A program made the position numbers and the translations under genes. A model generated the notes under the pieces. It was not told the origin of the DNA. It did no database searches and saw nothing but the letters and a program-made list of their open reading frames with translations. Shown here one piece after another: positions 6,280-13,595 of a stretch of DNA of 22,274 nucleotides (position 1 is its first letter; every line of letters begins with the position of its first letter). Source of the stretch: JAYREN01 sp041908845. GTDB lineage: Bacteria; Acidobacteriota; Holophagae; Holophagales; Holophagaceae. The DNA is taken from positions 1 through 22,274 of the forward strand of contig JAYREN010000033.1 in the NCBI GenBank assembly GCA_041908845.1, in the 5' to 3' direction.

Positions 6280-9018
6280 TCAGGGCAACCCAAGCTGGGC
6301 CCGCAAGCTCGGCACTTCCTCGGGGGCCGTGCGGGTCGCCAGGGTCAGGGCCTGTTCGAGCCTCCGTCGGGCTTGGTTGTGATCTCCGCCCAGAGCCAGG
6401 GCTCGAGCCTCGGCCCGAAGGATAAAGGGGTTCTCCTGGGCCTTCTCACGGCCTTCCTTGATGAGTGCCAGGGCCTGGGGAGAAGCCACTCCCGCCTTCA
6501 TCATCGCCTCCGCCTGGCCAGCCAGATCCTGGGCCAAGCCCTGGGTATCCTTGAGGCGCTGGTGTATTTCGGCTGCGGCCAGGAATCGCCGCTGGGCGGC
6601 GAGGGGCTGTCCGCCCTCCAGATCCAGGCAGCCCAGCTGGAAGAGCACGATCCCTTCCAGGGGCGTCCGCTTGAGTTCACGACACAGGGTGAGTGCCTCC
6701 TCGAGGTGGCTGCGGGAGGAATCCCAGTTCCGCTGCACTCGGTCCAGAATGCCCAGATTGGCCAATGGAATCACTGTGCCCGCGCGATGGCCGATCTGCC
6801 GCTTGAGGGTCAACGAATCGCGGAAGAAGGCTTCGGCCTTGGCGAAAGCTCCCATGGCGATGGCGACATCTCCCAGATTGTTGAGGGCGATGGATTCCGC
6901 CCAGCGGTCCTGGGTTTCCCGCGCTTTGGTCAGCACCATGAGGTAGTGGCGCTCCGCGACCTGGAAATCCCCGCGGTCCTTGGCGATGACGGCCAGATTG
7001 TTGAGGGTCAGGATTTCATCCCCGCGATTGCCCAGTCGCCGCTCGAGAATGAGCGCTTGGCCGAGGAACTGTTCGGCCTCCTGGGGGCGCTTGCGCTCCA
7101 GGGCGAGAAAGCCCTGGTTGTTGAGGATGGCGGCCTGGAAATCCTCGTCGCCCATGGCCCGGGCGATGGAGAGGCCTTCGGCAAAGGCTTGCTGGCTTTC
7201 CTCCCAGCGGCCCTGTTCCATGCGCAGCAACCCGAGCTGTGTGATGGCCTGGATCTCGCCGCGGCGGTTCCCGGAGGCACGCCCGGCCCAGCGCCCCCAC
7301 TGGATGGCCATGTCGCAGTTGGGATCCCCGGCCTTCTGCATGCAGATTCCATACTGCACCACGGCGTTGGCGAAAAAAGGCGCCTGCTCGGAGGCTATGC
7401 GAAGGAAGGGCAGGGCCTCCTTGAAATGGCCCCGGTTCATGAGGTCCTTGCCCTCGGCGTAGGCTCGAAAGGCCTCGGGGGGAACCTGGNNNNNNNNNNG
7501 TTCCACCGCCTGGAGCATGGAGAGCGCGGCCTGGCGGGAAAGGGGTTGAAGCTCGTGGAGTCCGCACTGGTCCCGCGTATTCTCTCCCTCGAAACGCACT
7601 TTGCCGCTTGGATCGAGCAGCCGATAGGCGAGGAGCCAACCGCCCTGTGCGGTGCGCCTCAGTTCGGAAACCAGCACTAGATCCGCGCCGAGCCTGCGCT
7701 GCAGACGCTGGATCGCTTCTGGGGACGGGGGGGCATCCGGGGCGAGTTCCATGGATGCAATCGCCTCCATGGGAAACACCCGCAGTTTGGAGCTGTTGCG
7801 TAGCCCGGAACACAATAAATCCGGAATGAGCCAGCGGAGTTGTGCGGCCAGGGCGGGGTCGCCCGTGCGGTTGACCACCGGCAGCACCGCGATACCGGCA
7901 GGCCGCTCGCGGGTGAGGTCTGCGATCACGCCGCGCCCGAGAAGCCAGTACAAGGTCAGCCCCAGAGCCACCGTGGCCACCGCGCTCAGGCCTGCCACGT
8001 CATAGAACCCCAGAGGACGGTATAGCTTTTTGATTTCCTGGCTCACTTCTGCGGCTGTGAGACGGTCCTCGGGTCGGGTCGCGAGCATCCGGTTCAGCAG
8101 CGCGCTCAGGCGCCGAGTTCCACCCTTCACCTTGAAGGGGCGCCTCGAGTTGGCGACCACTGCCTCGAAGCGTTCGCGGCCTTCGCCCGGAAAGGGATGC
8201 TCCCCCGCCAGCAGTTCCCAGAACAGGATTCCCAAGGCAAACACATCGCTGGGCGCGCCCGCCAGATGTCCTCGGATCTGCTCCGGCGAAGCGTAGCGGG
8301 GGCTGCCCATGAAAAAACCCTGCTGAGTCAGGGGATCGGAGAGCCGCGAGGACGCCGACGAGGATATACCGAGCGTTCGGATGAGTCCCGTAGGTAGCTC
8401 ACTCTCCTCGAGGACAAGCTGGTCATGGCCACAGGATTCATGAACCCCCGCGTCCTGCTGCCCCACCGGAGCATCCGTCTGCTCGCCGCGGTGCCGCGCC
8501 AGGCCAAAGTCGAGGATCTTCGCATGACCTTCGCTATTGACCATGATGTTGCTGGGTTTCAGATCCCTGTGGACGATGCCCTTGGCGTGAGCTGCGGAAA
8601 GGCCATCCGCCACTTCCTGAAGCAGGCGGAGCTTTCCGCGGCGGTCCAGACGAGCCGCGGCAACCTCGAGAGTCGCTCCCTCCAGCCACTCCATGGCGAT
8701 GAAAGTTCCCGCCTCGGAGGTGACCAGGTCATGCACCTGGCAGACGTGAGGGTGGTTCAGCTGGGCCAGGGCCAGTGCCTCGCGGCGGAAACGCTCGAGG
8801 TTTTCCGCCGGCGCGTCACGGCAGGGGCGAACAGCCTTGAGGGCAACAAAGCGCTCCAAGAGCGGATCCCAGGCCTGGTAGACCTCGCCCATACCACCCA
8901 TTCCTGCGAGTTTCTGGATGCGAAAACGCCCGACCACTCGGCCCGGCTCCAGGAGCTCCAGGGCGGGTGCGGCGGGAAGGGTGGGGCCGGATACGTGGTC
9001 CGGAGACGGTGGGTTCAT
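6280..9018 (-). CDS. Ser/Thr protein kinase with TolB-like and TPR regions (assembly gap inside)
   Basis: Membrane-anchored PknB-type kinase, about 912 residues with the gap counted as written. The kinase domain (about 31-330) has the glycine loop GMGGMGEVY (39-47), Lys61 in VALKAV, HRDLKPSN with Asp152, DFG 170-172 and SPRYASPEQ (239-247). One transmembrane segment (about 342-361) follows, then a TolB/adenylate-cyclase-associated type region starting GIAVLPVVNRTGD. After the Ns, tandem TPRs run to the C-terminus, with repeated ALNNLG/LNNLA-type motifs. The segment from DFG to SPE is about 75 residues, far longer than usual, because of an acidic/Ser-rich insert. The start is ATG 9018, where the N-terminus reads MNPPSPDHVSG; the longer in-frame start at 9267 would cover the promoter region of the divergent gene. 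Ribosome site is weak. Substrates are unknown. Confidence 0.9.
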   Translation of the reverse strand: MNPPSPDHVSGPTLPAAPALELLEPGRVVGRFRIQKLAGMGGMGEVYQAWDPLLERFVALKAVRPCRDAPAENLERFRREALALAQLNHPHVCQVHDLVTSEAGTFIAMEWLEGATLEVAAARLDRRGKLRLLQEVADGLSAAHAKGIVHRDLKPSNIMVNSEGHAKILDFGLARHRGEQTDAPVGQQDAGVHESCGHDQLVLEESELPTGLIRTLGISSSASSRLSDPLTQQGFFMGSPRYASPEQIRGHLAGAPSDVFALGILFWELLAGEHPFPGEGRERFEAVVANSRRPFKVKGGTRRLSALLNRMLATRPEDRLTAAEVSQEIKKLYRPLGFYDVAGLSAVATVALGLTLYWLLGRGVIADLTRERPAGIAVLPVVNRTGDPALAAQLRWLIPDLLCSGLRNSSKLRVFPMEAIASMELAPDAPPSPEAIQRLQRRLGADLVLVSELRRTAQGGWLLAYRLLDPSGKVRFEGENTRDQCGLHELQPLSRQAALSMLQAVEXXXXQVPPEAFRAYAEGKDLMNRGHFKEALPFLRIASEQAPFFANAVVQYGICMQKAGDPNCDMAIQWGRWAGRASGNRRGEIQAITQLGLLRMEQGRWEESQQAFAEGLSIARAMGDEDFQAAILNNQGFLALERKRPQEAEQFLGQALILERRLGNRGDEILTLNNLAVIAKDRGDFQVAERHYLMVLTKARETQDRWAESIALNNLGDVAIAMGAFAKAEAFFRDSLTLKRQIGHRAGTVIPLANLGILDRVQRNWDSSRSHLEEALTLCRELKRTPLEGIVLFQLGCLDLEGGQPLAAQRRFLAAAEIHQRLKDTQGLAQDLAGQAEAMMKAGVASPQALALIKEGREKAQENPFILRAEARALALGGDHNQARRRLEQALTLATRTAPEEVPSLRAQLGLP
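7490..7499. other. Assembly gap of ten Ns inside the kinase gene
   Basis: Ten unknown bases sit between the TolB-like region (ending LQAVE) and the first TPR (starting QVPPEAFRAYAEG). The reading frame is open and family-like on both sides when ten Ns are kept. The true gap length may differ, since ten is a common placeholder. Confidence 0.98.
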
Positions 9019-9167
9019 GGGGGGCTTGGCCTGGGCCGGAAATGGACCCCTCCATGATCGCTGAGATTGCGCGGGGGCGCAGCCATTGAATCCGCGCGCC
9101 ATCCGCATGCTAAGCTCATCGCACCTCGGGCGGGGTTCTCCTGGGGGCGACTGGGAGGATTCAGGCC

Positions 9168-9677
9168 ATGCAACTGCAAGACGCCCTCGGTACCGCCATC
9201 GAGTACGAACACCGGGTGAGGGACCACTACGCGAACGCCGCCCGGAAGGCGACGGATCCCGTGGCACAGCGAGTCTTCGCCATCCTGGCTCGGGAGGAGC
9301 AGGGGCATGTGGAATACCTGGAGACTCGGCTGGAGGAGTGGAAGGCCACCGGCGTGGTTCGGATGGCCGAGCTCAAGAGCCTGCTGCCCGCCGCCGCCCA
9401 GGTCCTGGAGGCCGCCCAAAAGGCCACCAAGGAGGCGAAGCCCAGCCCCGTCGCCAAGGCCGAGATCGATTTCCTCAAGGAGGCTCTCGAGCTGGAGCGC
9501 AAGACCAGCTCCTTCTACCAGGAGCTCGTGGCCAAGCTCGAACCCAAGCACCGCGAACTCTTCGCGCGCTTCCTGGAAATCGAGGAAGGGCACGTGACCA
9601 TCGTGCAGGCCGAGATCGACGCGGTGGCAGGCCACGGCCACTGGTTCGACTTCATGGAATTCAGCCTGGAAAAGTAG
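9168..9677 (+). CDS. Ferritin-like / rubrerythrin-family di-iron protein
   Basis: A 169-residue four-helix protein with paired carboxylate motifs of ferritin-like di-iron proteins: AIEYEHRVRDHY (10-21), REEQGHVEYLE (42-52) with an ExxH pair, LELERKTSSFYQEL (107-120) and EIEEGHVTIVQAEID (137-151). It lacks the C-terminal rubredoxin domain of classical rubrerythrins, so it belongs with erythrin/YciE-like single-domain forms. Likely roles are iron handling or peroxide/oxygen defence; activity is inferred only from family. The ATG at 9168 is supported by the first helix starting immediately; GGGAGGATT lies about 10 nt upstream. The gene is divergent from the kinase gene and ends at a hairpin shared with the convergent PLP-enzyme gene. 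Confidence 0.85.
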   Translation: MQLQDALGTAIEYEHRVRDHYANAARKATDPVAQRVFAILAREEQGHVEYLETRLEEWKATGVVRMAELKSLLPAAAQVLEAAQKATKEAKPSPVAKAEIDFLKEALELERKTSSFYQELVAKLEPKHRELFARFLEIEEGHVTIVQAEIDAVAGHGHWFDFMEFSLEK

Positions 9678-9697
9678 GCGAGCCAGACTGAAACAAA

Positions 9698-9726
9698 GTC
9701 AGGACCCCGGTCTTCGGGGCCCTGAC
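9698..9726. terminator. Bidirectional rho-independent terminator
   Basis: GTCAGG and CCCC (9698-9708, one bulge) pair with GGGG and CCTGAC (9716-9726, one bulge). The plus-strand tail is TTCATAG; the minus-strand tail is TTTGTTT, so termination should be stronger for the minus-strand PLP-enzyme gene. It lies between two convergent stop codons. Confidence 0.8.
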
Positions 9727-9745
9727 TTCATAGAGAGTCGCGGGT

Positions 9746-10999
9746 TCAGATGCGGTCGAGAGCCTGCTTCAGGTCAGCGATCAGATCATCCGCATCCTCC
9801 AGACCCACGCTGATGCGGATCATGTTCTCGGTGATGCCCGCGTGGGCCTTTTCGGCAGGACTCATGTCCGAGTGGGTCATGGAGCTGGGGTGCTGGATCA
9901 GGCTCTCCACGCCGCCCAGGCTCACGGCCAGCTTCATGTGATGGATGGCATCCAGCATCCGGAAAGCCTCAGCCTCGCCGCCCTTCACCTTGAAGGTGAT
10001 GAGGCTGCCAGTGCCGGTGCACTGCTTCTTCCAGAGTTCCAGCTGACGGGCGCCCATCTGGGGCAGGCCGGGGTAGGAGAGTTCGTACACCTTGGGGTGC
10101 TTGAGGAGGAAGTCCACCATCTTCACGGCGCTCTCCTGCTGCTTTTCCATGCGGATCTGGAGGGTTGCCAGCGAGCGGTGGATGAGCCAAGTGGTGTCGG
10201 GATCCGGGATGGAACCCAGGATGGTGCGGAAGACCTTGACCTGGCCCATGAGGGCCTTGGAACCCATGGTGATGCCTGCCACGAGATCGGAATGGCCCCC
10301 GAAGAACTTGGTGGCGGAGTACAGCACCAGGTCCGCGCCGAGGGCGAGGGGACTGGAGAAGATCGGACCCATGAAGGTGTTGTCCGCCATCACCAGAATC
10401 TTGCGGTCCTTGCTGGAATACTGGTCGGCGAGCTCCCGGGCGGCGCCGATATCGGAGAGCATGATCGTGGGATTGGCCGGGGATTCAATGAAGATCACCT
10501 TTACCGTCGGGTCGTCCTTCACCAATTCTTCCATCTCCGCCTTGGTGGCGCCCGCCGGGAAATGCTTCGTCTTGATGCCGAACAGCGGCAGCATGTGGCG
10601 GAAGAAATACTCGGTTCCGCCGTAGACCGGATCGCTAAACACGAGCGTGTCGCCAGGGCGCAGGAAGGCCAGACAGGTGCTGCTGATGGCGCCCATCCCC
10701 GAGCCGAAGATCGCGGCCTCTTCCGCCCCATCCCAACCCGTCACTTTGTCCTCCAGGATTTCAGTGTTGGGGTTGTTGACCCGGGTGTAGATGAGGGCCG
10801 GGCTTTCCCCTTCCTTCATGGGCGAAAGGCCGTAGGCGATCTCGAAGGCCCGCTTGCCCTCCTCCGCAGTCTTGAAGAGGAAAGTGCTGGTGCGGAATAC
10901 CGGGGGCACTGCCGCGCCCTCGGAGCGCTGGGGGTCGTAGCCCTTGGAGAAGATCGAGGTCTGGGGCTTTACGGTGTGCTGGGCCAAGGGGGCCTCCAT
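9746..10999 (-). CDS. Cys/Met-metabolism PLP enzyme (cystathionine gamma-synthase/lyase or methionine gamma-lyase group)
   Basis: Fold-type I PLP enzyme of trans-sulfuration, 417 residues from ATG 10999. YTRVNNPN (71-78) holds the phosphate-binding Tyr/Arg; GSGMGAISS (99-107) and DPVYGGTEYFF (123-133) form the cofactor pocket; MADNTF (204-209) carries the PLP Asp; SATKFFGGHSD (228-238) places the Schiff-base Lys at 231. The residue after YG is Gly128, where methionine gamma-lyases have a characteristic Cys (YGCT), which argues against a classical methionine gamma-lyase. An Lrp/AsnC regulator is transcribed divergently with a palindrome between, so control by an amino acid is likely. The in-frame start at 11101 would overlap the regulator's start, and the extra part does not look like the family. 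Exact reaction is undecided. Confidence 0.88.
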   Translation of the reverse strand: MEAPLAQHTVKPQTSIFSKGYDPQRSEGAAVPPVFRTSTFLFKTAEEGKRAFEIAYGLSPMKEGESPALIYTRVNNPNTEILEDKVTGWDGAEEAAIFGSGMGAISSTCLAFLRPGDTLVFSDPVYGGTEYFFRHMLPLFGIKTKHFPAGATKAEMEELVKDDPTVKVIFIESPANPTIMLSDIGAARELADQYSSKDRKILVMADNTFMGPIFSSPLALGADLVLYSATKFFGGHSDLVAGITMGSKALMGQVKVFRTILGSIPDPDTTWLIHRSLATLQIRMEKQQESAVKMVDFLLKHPKVYELSYPGLPQMGARQLELWKKQCTGTGSLITFKVKGGEAEAFRMLDAIHHMKLAVSLGGVESLIQHPSSMTHSDMSPAEKAHAGITENMIRISVGLEDADDLIADLKQALDRI

Positions 11000-11041
11000 G
11001 GGACGCGCCAAAGGGCGGCTGCTTGAAGGTAGGATTGGGAT

Positions 11042-11062
11042 AGATTCGATGCCATCGAATCT
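11042..11062. promoter_or_regulatory. Probable Lrp/AsnC-type operator in a divergent promoter region
   Basis: AGATTCGAT (11042-11050) and ATCGAATCT (11054-11062) are perfect 9-nt inverted arms around GCC. The site lies in the 79-nt region between the PLP-enzyme start (10999) and the regulator start (11079), ideal for joint control and autoregulation. Palindrome seen directly; its reader is inferred from position. Confidence 0.7.
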
Positions 11063-11078
11063 TGTTCGGGGGAATCCC

Positions 11079-11552
11079 ATGAAATGGAACTTGGATCGCA
11101 TCGATCACGAAATTTTGATCCATTTGCAGAATAATGCTCGGTTATCCAACAAAGAGCTGGCTGCGGCCATTGGGTTGGCGCCCTCCAGTTGCGCCTCCCG
11201 GGTTCAGCGGCTCCGTGCCGAGGGCATCCTGGGGGCCGCCCACACCTGGGTGGCGCCAGAAGCCATGGGGATCGGGCTCCAGGCGCTGGTGGCCGTGCGC
11301 CTGCGCCAGCACAGCCGCAAGCACGTGAAGGATTTCTGGAAGCACGCCCTGTCCCTGCGGGAGGTGCTGGCCGTGTTTCATCTCTCGGGGGGCCAGGACT
11401 TTCTCGTGCACGTGGCCGTCCGCGACACCGCCCATCTTCGGGATCTGGCCCTGGATGCCTTCACCGCCCGCCCGGAAGTGGCCCAGATCGAAACCAGCCT
11501 GCTCTTCGACCACGCAGTGAAGGCCGCCCTGCCGAACTTGAACGCCGAGTAG
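11079..11552 (+). CDS. Lrp/AsnC-family transcriptional regulator
   Basis: A 157-residue leucine-responsive-type regulator. The N-terminal winged helix-turn-helix starts LDRIDHEILIHLQNNARLS (5-23), with KELAAAIGLAPSSCASRVQ (25-43) as the HTH and RLRAEGIL before the hinge. The C-terminal ligand-binding (RAM/AsnC) domain covers about 65-150: ALVAVRLRQHS, then VLAVFHLSGGQDFLVHVAV with the family's G-x-x-D-x-x-x-x-V pattern. Start ATG 11079 fits the usual family N-terminus; longer in-frame starts run into the divergent enzyme's 5' end. A 21-nt palindrome sits 16 nt upstream. Divergence from a Cys/Met PLP enzyme suggests it senses a sulfur or other amino acid and controls that gene; this is inference. 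Confidence 0.93.
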   Translation: MKWNLDRIDHEILIHLQNNARLSNKELAAAIGLAPSSCASRVQRLRAEGILGAAHTWVAPEAMGIGLQALVAVRLRQHSRKHVKDFWKHALSLREVLAVFHLSGGQDFLVHVAVRDTAHLRDLALDAFTARPEVAQIETSLLFDHAVKAALPNLNAE

Positions 11553-11575
11553 AGCCAGGCCGATGTTTCGTCAGA

Positions 11576-11606
11576 CGTGGTGTTCGGGCTTCGCCTGGAC
11601 ACCGCG
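11576..11606 (+). terminator. Strong 14-bp hairpin downstream of the Lrp gene
   Basis: Bases 11576-11589 pair with 11593-11606 around a TTC loop; three of the fourteen pairs are G-T wobbles. The core is GGTGTTCGGGC against GCCTGGACACC. It begins 23 nt after the regulator stop. No T-tract follows, so it may act as an mRNA 3'-end stabiliser or a terminator of reduced strength. Confidence 0.55.
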
Positions 11607-11621
11607 TGGGGGAGCACGAGG

Positions 11622-11660
11622 GAGACATCGCGAGCCATGGGCGAGCAGGCGGTCCCCCCT
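11622..11660. repeat. Convergent-junction G/C hairpin repeat, copy 2
   Basis: Second copy of the element at 727-766. GAGACATCGCGA opens it and the last 18 nt are identical to copy 1. Its outer arms pair less perfectly (AGGGAGAC against GTCCCCCCT, with a bulge and a wobble). Both copies end exactly 8 nt before the stop codon of a minus-strand gene and lie between convergent genes. Confidence 0.65.
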
Positions 11661-11668
11661 CGTTCATG

Positions 11669-12721
11669 TCAGCTCATGGGCCGGTTGCCCTCCCAGGTGG
11701 TGAGCATCTGGGCGACCAGGGGCTGGATACGGAGCAGGGCCTCGTCGATGTCGTCGGGCCTCAGGTCGCGGTGGGTGAGGAGGCGCAGGGCCGAGCCTAC
11801 GGGGAGGGCTCTCACGCCGACATCCTCCAGCAGTCTGAGGGAAAGGGGGATATCCACCACGGGCAGCAGCAGGATATTGGTCTCCGGTTCGGCCACGTTG
11901 AAGCCCATGGCCCGCAGACCCGCGGCCAGGCGCGTGGCCTTGGCGTGGTCCTCGGGAATGCGGGGCAGGTAGTCCAAGGCCACGAGGCCCGCAGCCGCCA
12001 TCACGCCGCCCTGGCGCACGCCCCCACCCAGCATCTTGCGCACGCGTCGGGCTTTTTCGATCAGAGCCTTGGAGCCGCAGAGCACGGAGCCCATGGGAGC
12101 GCCCAGGCCCTTGGAGAGGCACACGTTCACGGTATCGGCGCCCCAGGCCAATTCGGCCAGGGAGGCCCCGGTGGCGGCGGCGGCATGCCAGATGCGGGCC
12201 CCGTCCAGATGGACCTTCAGCCCCTTGAGCTGGGCCGTTTCCACCAGGGCCCGGTGCTCCGCGGCATTCATGCAGGTGCCACCCGCAAAATTGTGTGTGT
12301 TCTCCAGGCAGAGCAGGGTGGTGCGCATGGCGTAGTAGTGCCCCGGCGTAACGCCGTGCCGGGCGACCTGCATGGGGGTGAGCTTGCCGGGGCCGCCCTC
12401 CCAGGGCAGCACCTCGGGCATGCCGCCCGCGAGCCAGGCGGGCGTGCCGAGTTCCTGCCCCATGACATGGGCCAGGGCCGGAGTCAGGAAGCGATCCCCC
12501 CGCTCCAGATGGCACATCAGGGCCACCGCATTGGCCATGCAGCCCGTGGGTGTCCAGATGCCTGCCTCCTTGCCCAGCAGTTCCGCCACGCGGACTTCCA
12601 GGCGGTCCAGGGTGGGGTCGCGCTCCAGCACGTCATCGGCCACTTCCGCCGCGGCCATGGCGGCCCGCATCTCGGGAGAGGGCCGGGTCACCGTATCGGA
12701 GCGGAAATCGAGTAGGCGCAT
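11669..12721 (-). CDS. ltaE: Low-specificity L-threonine aldolase
   Basis: PLP-dependent aldolase (beta-eliminating lyase family) cleaving L-threonine or allo-threonine to glycine and acetaldehyde in the cytoplasm. The 350-residue length is normal. Landmarks: DFRSDTVTRP (5-14), the family's N-terminal signature; GIWTPTGCMANAVAL (54-68), cofactor phosphate region; LENTHNFAGGT (139-149); HLDGARIWHA (171-180), with the PLP Asp and Arg; and CLSKGLGAPMGS (201-212), where Lys204 is the Schiff-base lysine. Start ATG 12721 has CGGAG 7-8 nt upstream and begins at the conserved N-terminus. Divergent from the membrane-protein/HTH_34 pair; the 33-nt palindrome between them lies 62 nt from this start and might affect both. 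A serine-hydroxymethyl-type or phenylserine specificity cannot be excluded. Confidence 0.93.
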   Translation of the reverse strand: MRLLDFRSDTVTRPSPEMRAAMAAAEVADDVLERDPTLDRLEVRVAELLGKEAGIWTPTGCMANAVALMCHLERGDRFLTPALAHVMGQELGTPAWLAGGMPEVLPWEGGPGKLTPMQVARHGVTPGHYYAMRTTLLCLENTHNFAGGTCMNAAEHRALVETAQLKGLKVHLDGARIWHAAAATGASLAELAWGADTVNVCLSKGLGAPMGSVLCGSKALIEKARRVRKMLGGGVRQGGVMAAAGLVALDYLPRIPEDHAKATRLAAGLRAMGFNVAEPETNILLLPVVDIPLSLRLLEDVGVRALPVGSALRLLTHRDLRPDDIDEALLRIQPLVAQMLTTWEGNRPMS

Positions 12722-12783
12722 GGAAACTCCGGGGAAGGTGCGGATTTCCAGGTCATTGAACCATGGGGCAAGAATGGGGGTTT

Positions 12784-12816
12784 ACAAAACAAGTTTGCAA
12801 TGCAAACTTGTTTTGT
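12784..12816. promoter_or_regulatory. Perfect 33-nt palindrome, probable operator of the HTH_34 regulator
   Basis: ACAAAACAAGTTTGCA (12784-12799) and TGCAAACTTGTTTTGT (12801-12816) are exact inverted arms around one A at 12800. It is strikingly AT-rich for this window. The right arm ends 17 nt before the membrane-protein ATG, ahead of a GGAGAG ribosome site, so it must lie in the promoter or 5' leader. The winged-helix regulator encoded second in this operon is the natural candidate to bind it. Confidence 0.75.
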
Positions 12817-12833
12817 TTGATGGAGAGAACGCC

Positions 12834-13595
12834 ATGAGCACTCCCAATGACCTGAACCTGAAACGCATGGCCCGTATAACCCGAGACTACGGGCGGATGC
12901 TGAATCGCAGCACGGGGCTGTGCAGCCTGTGGACCGGGGCCTGCCTCGGGGGGCTCACGGTGATCGCCTTCGGCTGGACCTGGGGGCATTATCTGGCTCT
13001 GGAACGACCCGATGGAAATTACGTGCTCTTCCTGCTGCGCACGCGGGAGGCTCTGCCGACGTGGATCCTGGCGCTGGCCTTTGCCTTGCCGTTCCTTTGG
13101 GCCCCGGTGATTCGACTCCTTGGTGGATGGATTTATCCGGAGCGTTTCGGGGCGGTGCGGGCTCAGCCCCCGGAGTGGCTCCGGTCGCTGGAACCTCTGG
13201 CCAAGCCCATCGCACGGTGGTTTCCGCTCGTGCTGCTCACGGGCATGGCGGTCGCCTTTGGCATTCTCCTTCCCTTGCTTGGCCGTGCCCTCGGCAATAC
13301 CGATGAGCGCGACACCTTCCTGTGGCGGGCCTTTCTCGCACCCTTGCTGGCACTTCTCTGGGCCTGGCTCATGCCGCGCCTGCGGATGGCCGAGGCCAGC
13401 GAGGGCACGATCCTGGTCTATGTGGCAGGGTTTCTGCTGACGGGAAGAGAACTCTCGATCATGGTCTTCTGCTTTCCGATGTACGTACTGGGAACCCTGG
13501 TGATCATCGGCTATGGCCTCTGGGCGCATTGGCGCTACCGAGGGGCCGTGGCGGAACTGGAGGCCATGGTGGCCTCGGAGGCCGTCGATGCCTGA
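12834..13595 (+). CDS. Multi-pass membrane protein of unknown function paired with an HTH_34 regulator
   Basis: A 253-residue integral membrane protein, not assigned to a named family. Hydrophobic segments lie near 30-50, 75-97, 128-150, 164-181, 191-203 and 208-231, so about five or six spans. The N-terminus (1-28) is basic and polar, the C-terminal tail (235-253) short and acidic. Between spans 2 and 3 is a polar stretch with YPERFGAVRAQPPEWL (101-116). ATG 12834 is supported by GGAGAG 7 nt upstream; a much longer in-frame opening to 12372 is antisense to ltaE. The stop codon overlaps the regulator's first codons by 8 nt, implying translational coupling. Such a pair suggests the regulator controls its own operon and the membrane protein acts in the same response. 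Confidence 0.75.
   Translation: MSTPNDLNLKRMARITRDYGRMLNRSTGLCSLWTGACLGGLTVIAFGWTWGHYLALERPDGNYVLFLLRTREALPTWILALAFALPFLWAPVIRLLGGWIYPERFGAVRAQPPEWLRSLEPLAKPIARWFPLVLLTGMAVAFGILLPLLGRALGNTDERDTFLWRAFLAPLLALLWAWLMPRLRMAEASEGTILVYVAGFLLTGRELSIMVFCFPMYVLGTLVIIGYGLWAHWRYRGAVAELEAMVASEAVDA

Noticed and set aside
6373..7680. 435-codon plus-strand frame antisense to the kinase TPR region
   Set aside because: No family features, crosses the N gap, and the opposite strand reads as coherent TPRs and a TolB-like region.
9019..9267. N-terminal extension of the kinase to an ATG at 9267
   Set aside because: The extra 83 residues are Arg/Pro/Gly-rich shadow sequence running through the divergent ferritin-like gene start.
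9842..11026. 394-codon plus-strand frame antisense to the PLP-enzyme gene
   Set aside because: The opposite strand has all PLP-site motifs; this frame has no recognisable domain.
11189..12715. 508-codon plus-strand frame across the Lrp gene end and antisense to ltaE
   Set aside because: It crosses two genes with firm assignments and has no ribosome site or domain.
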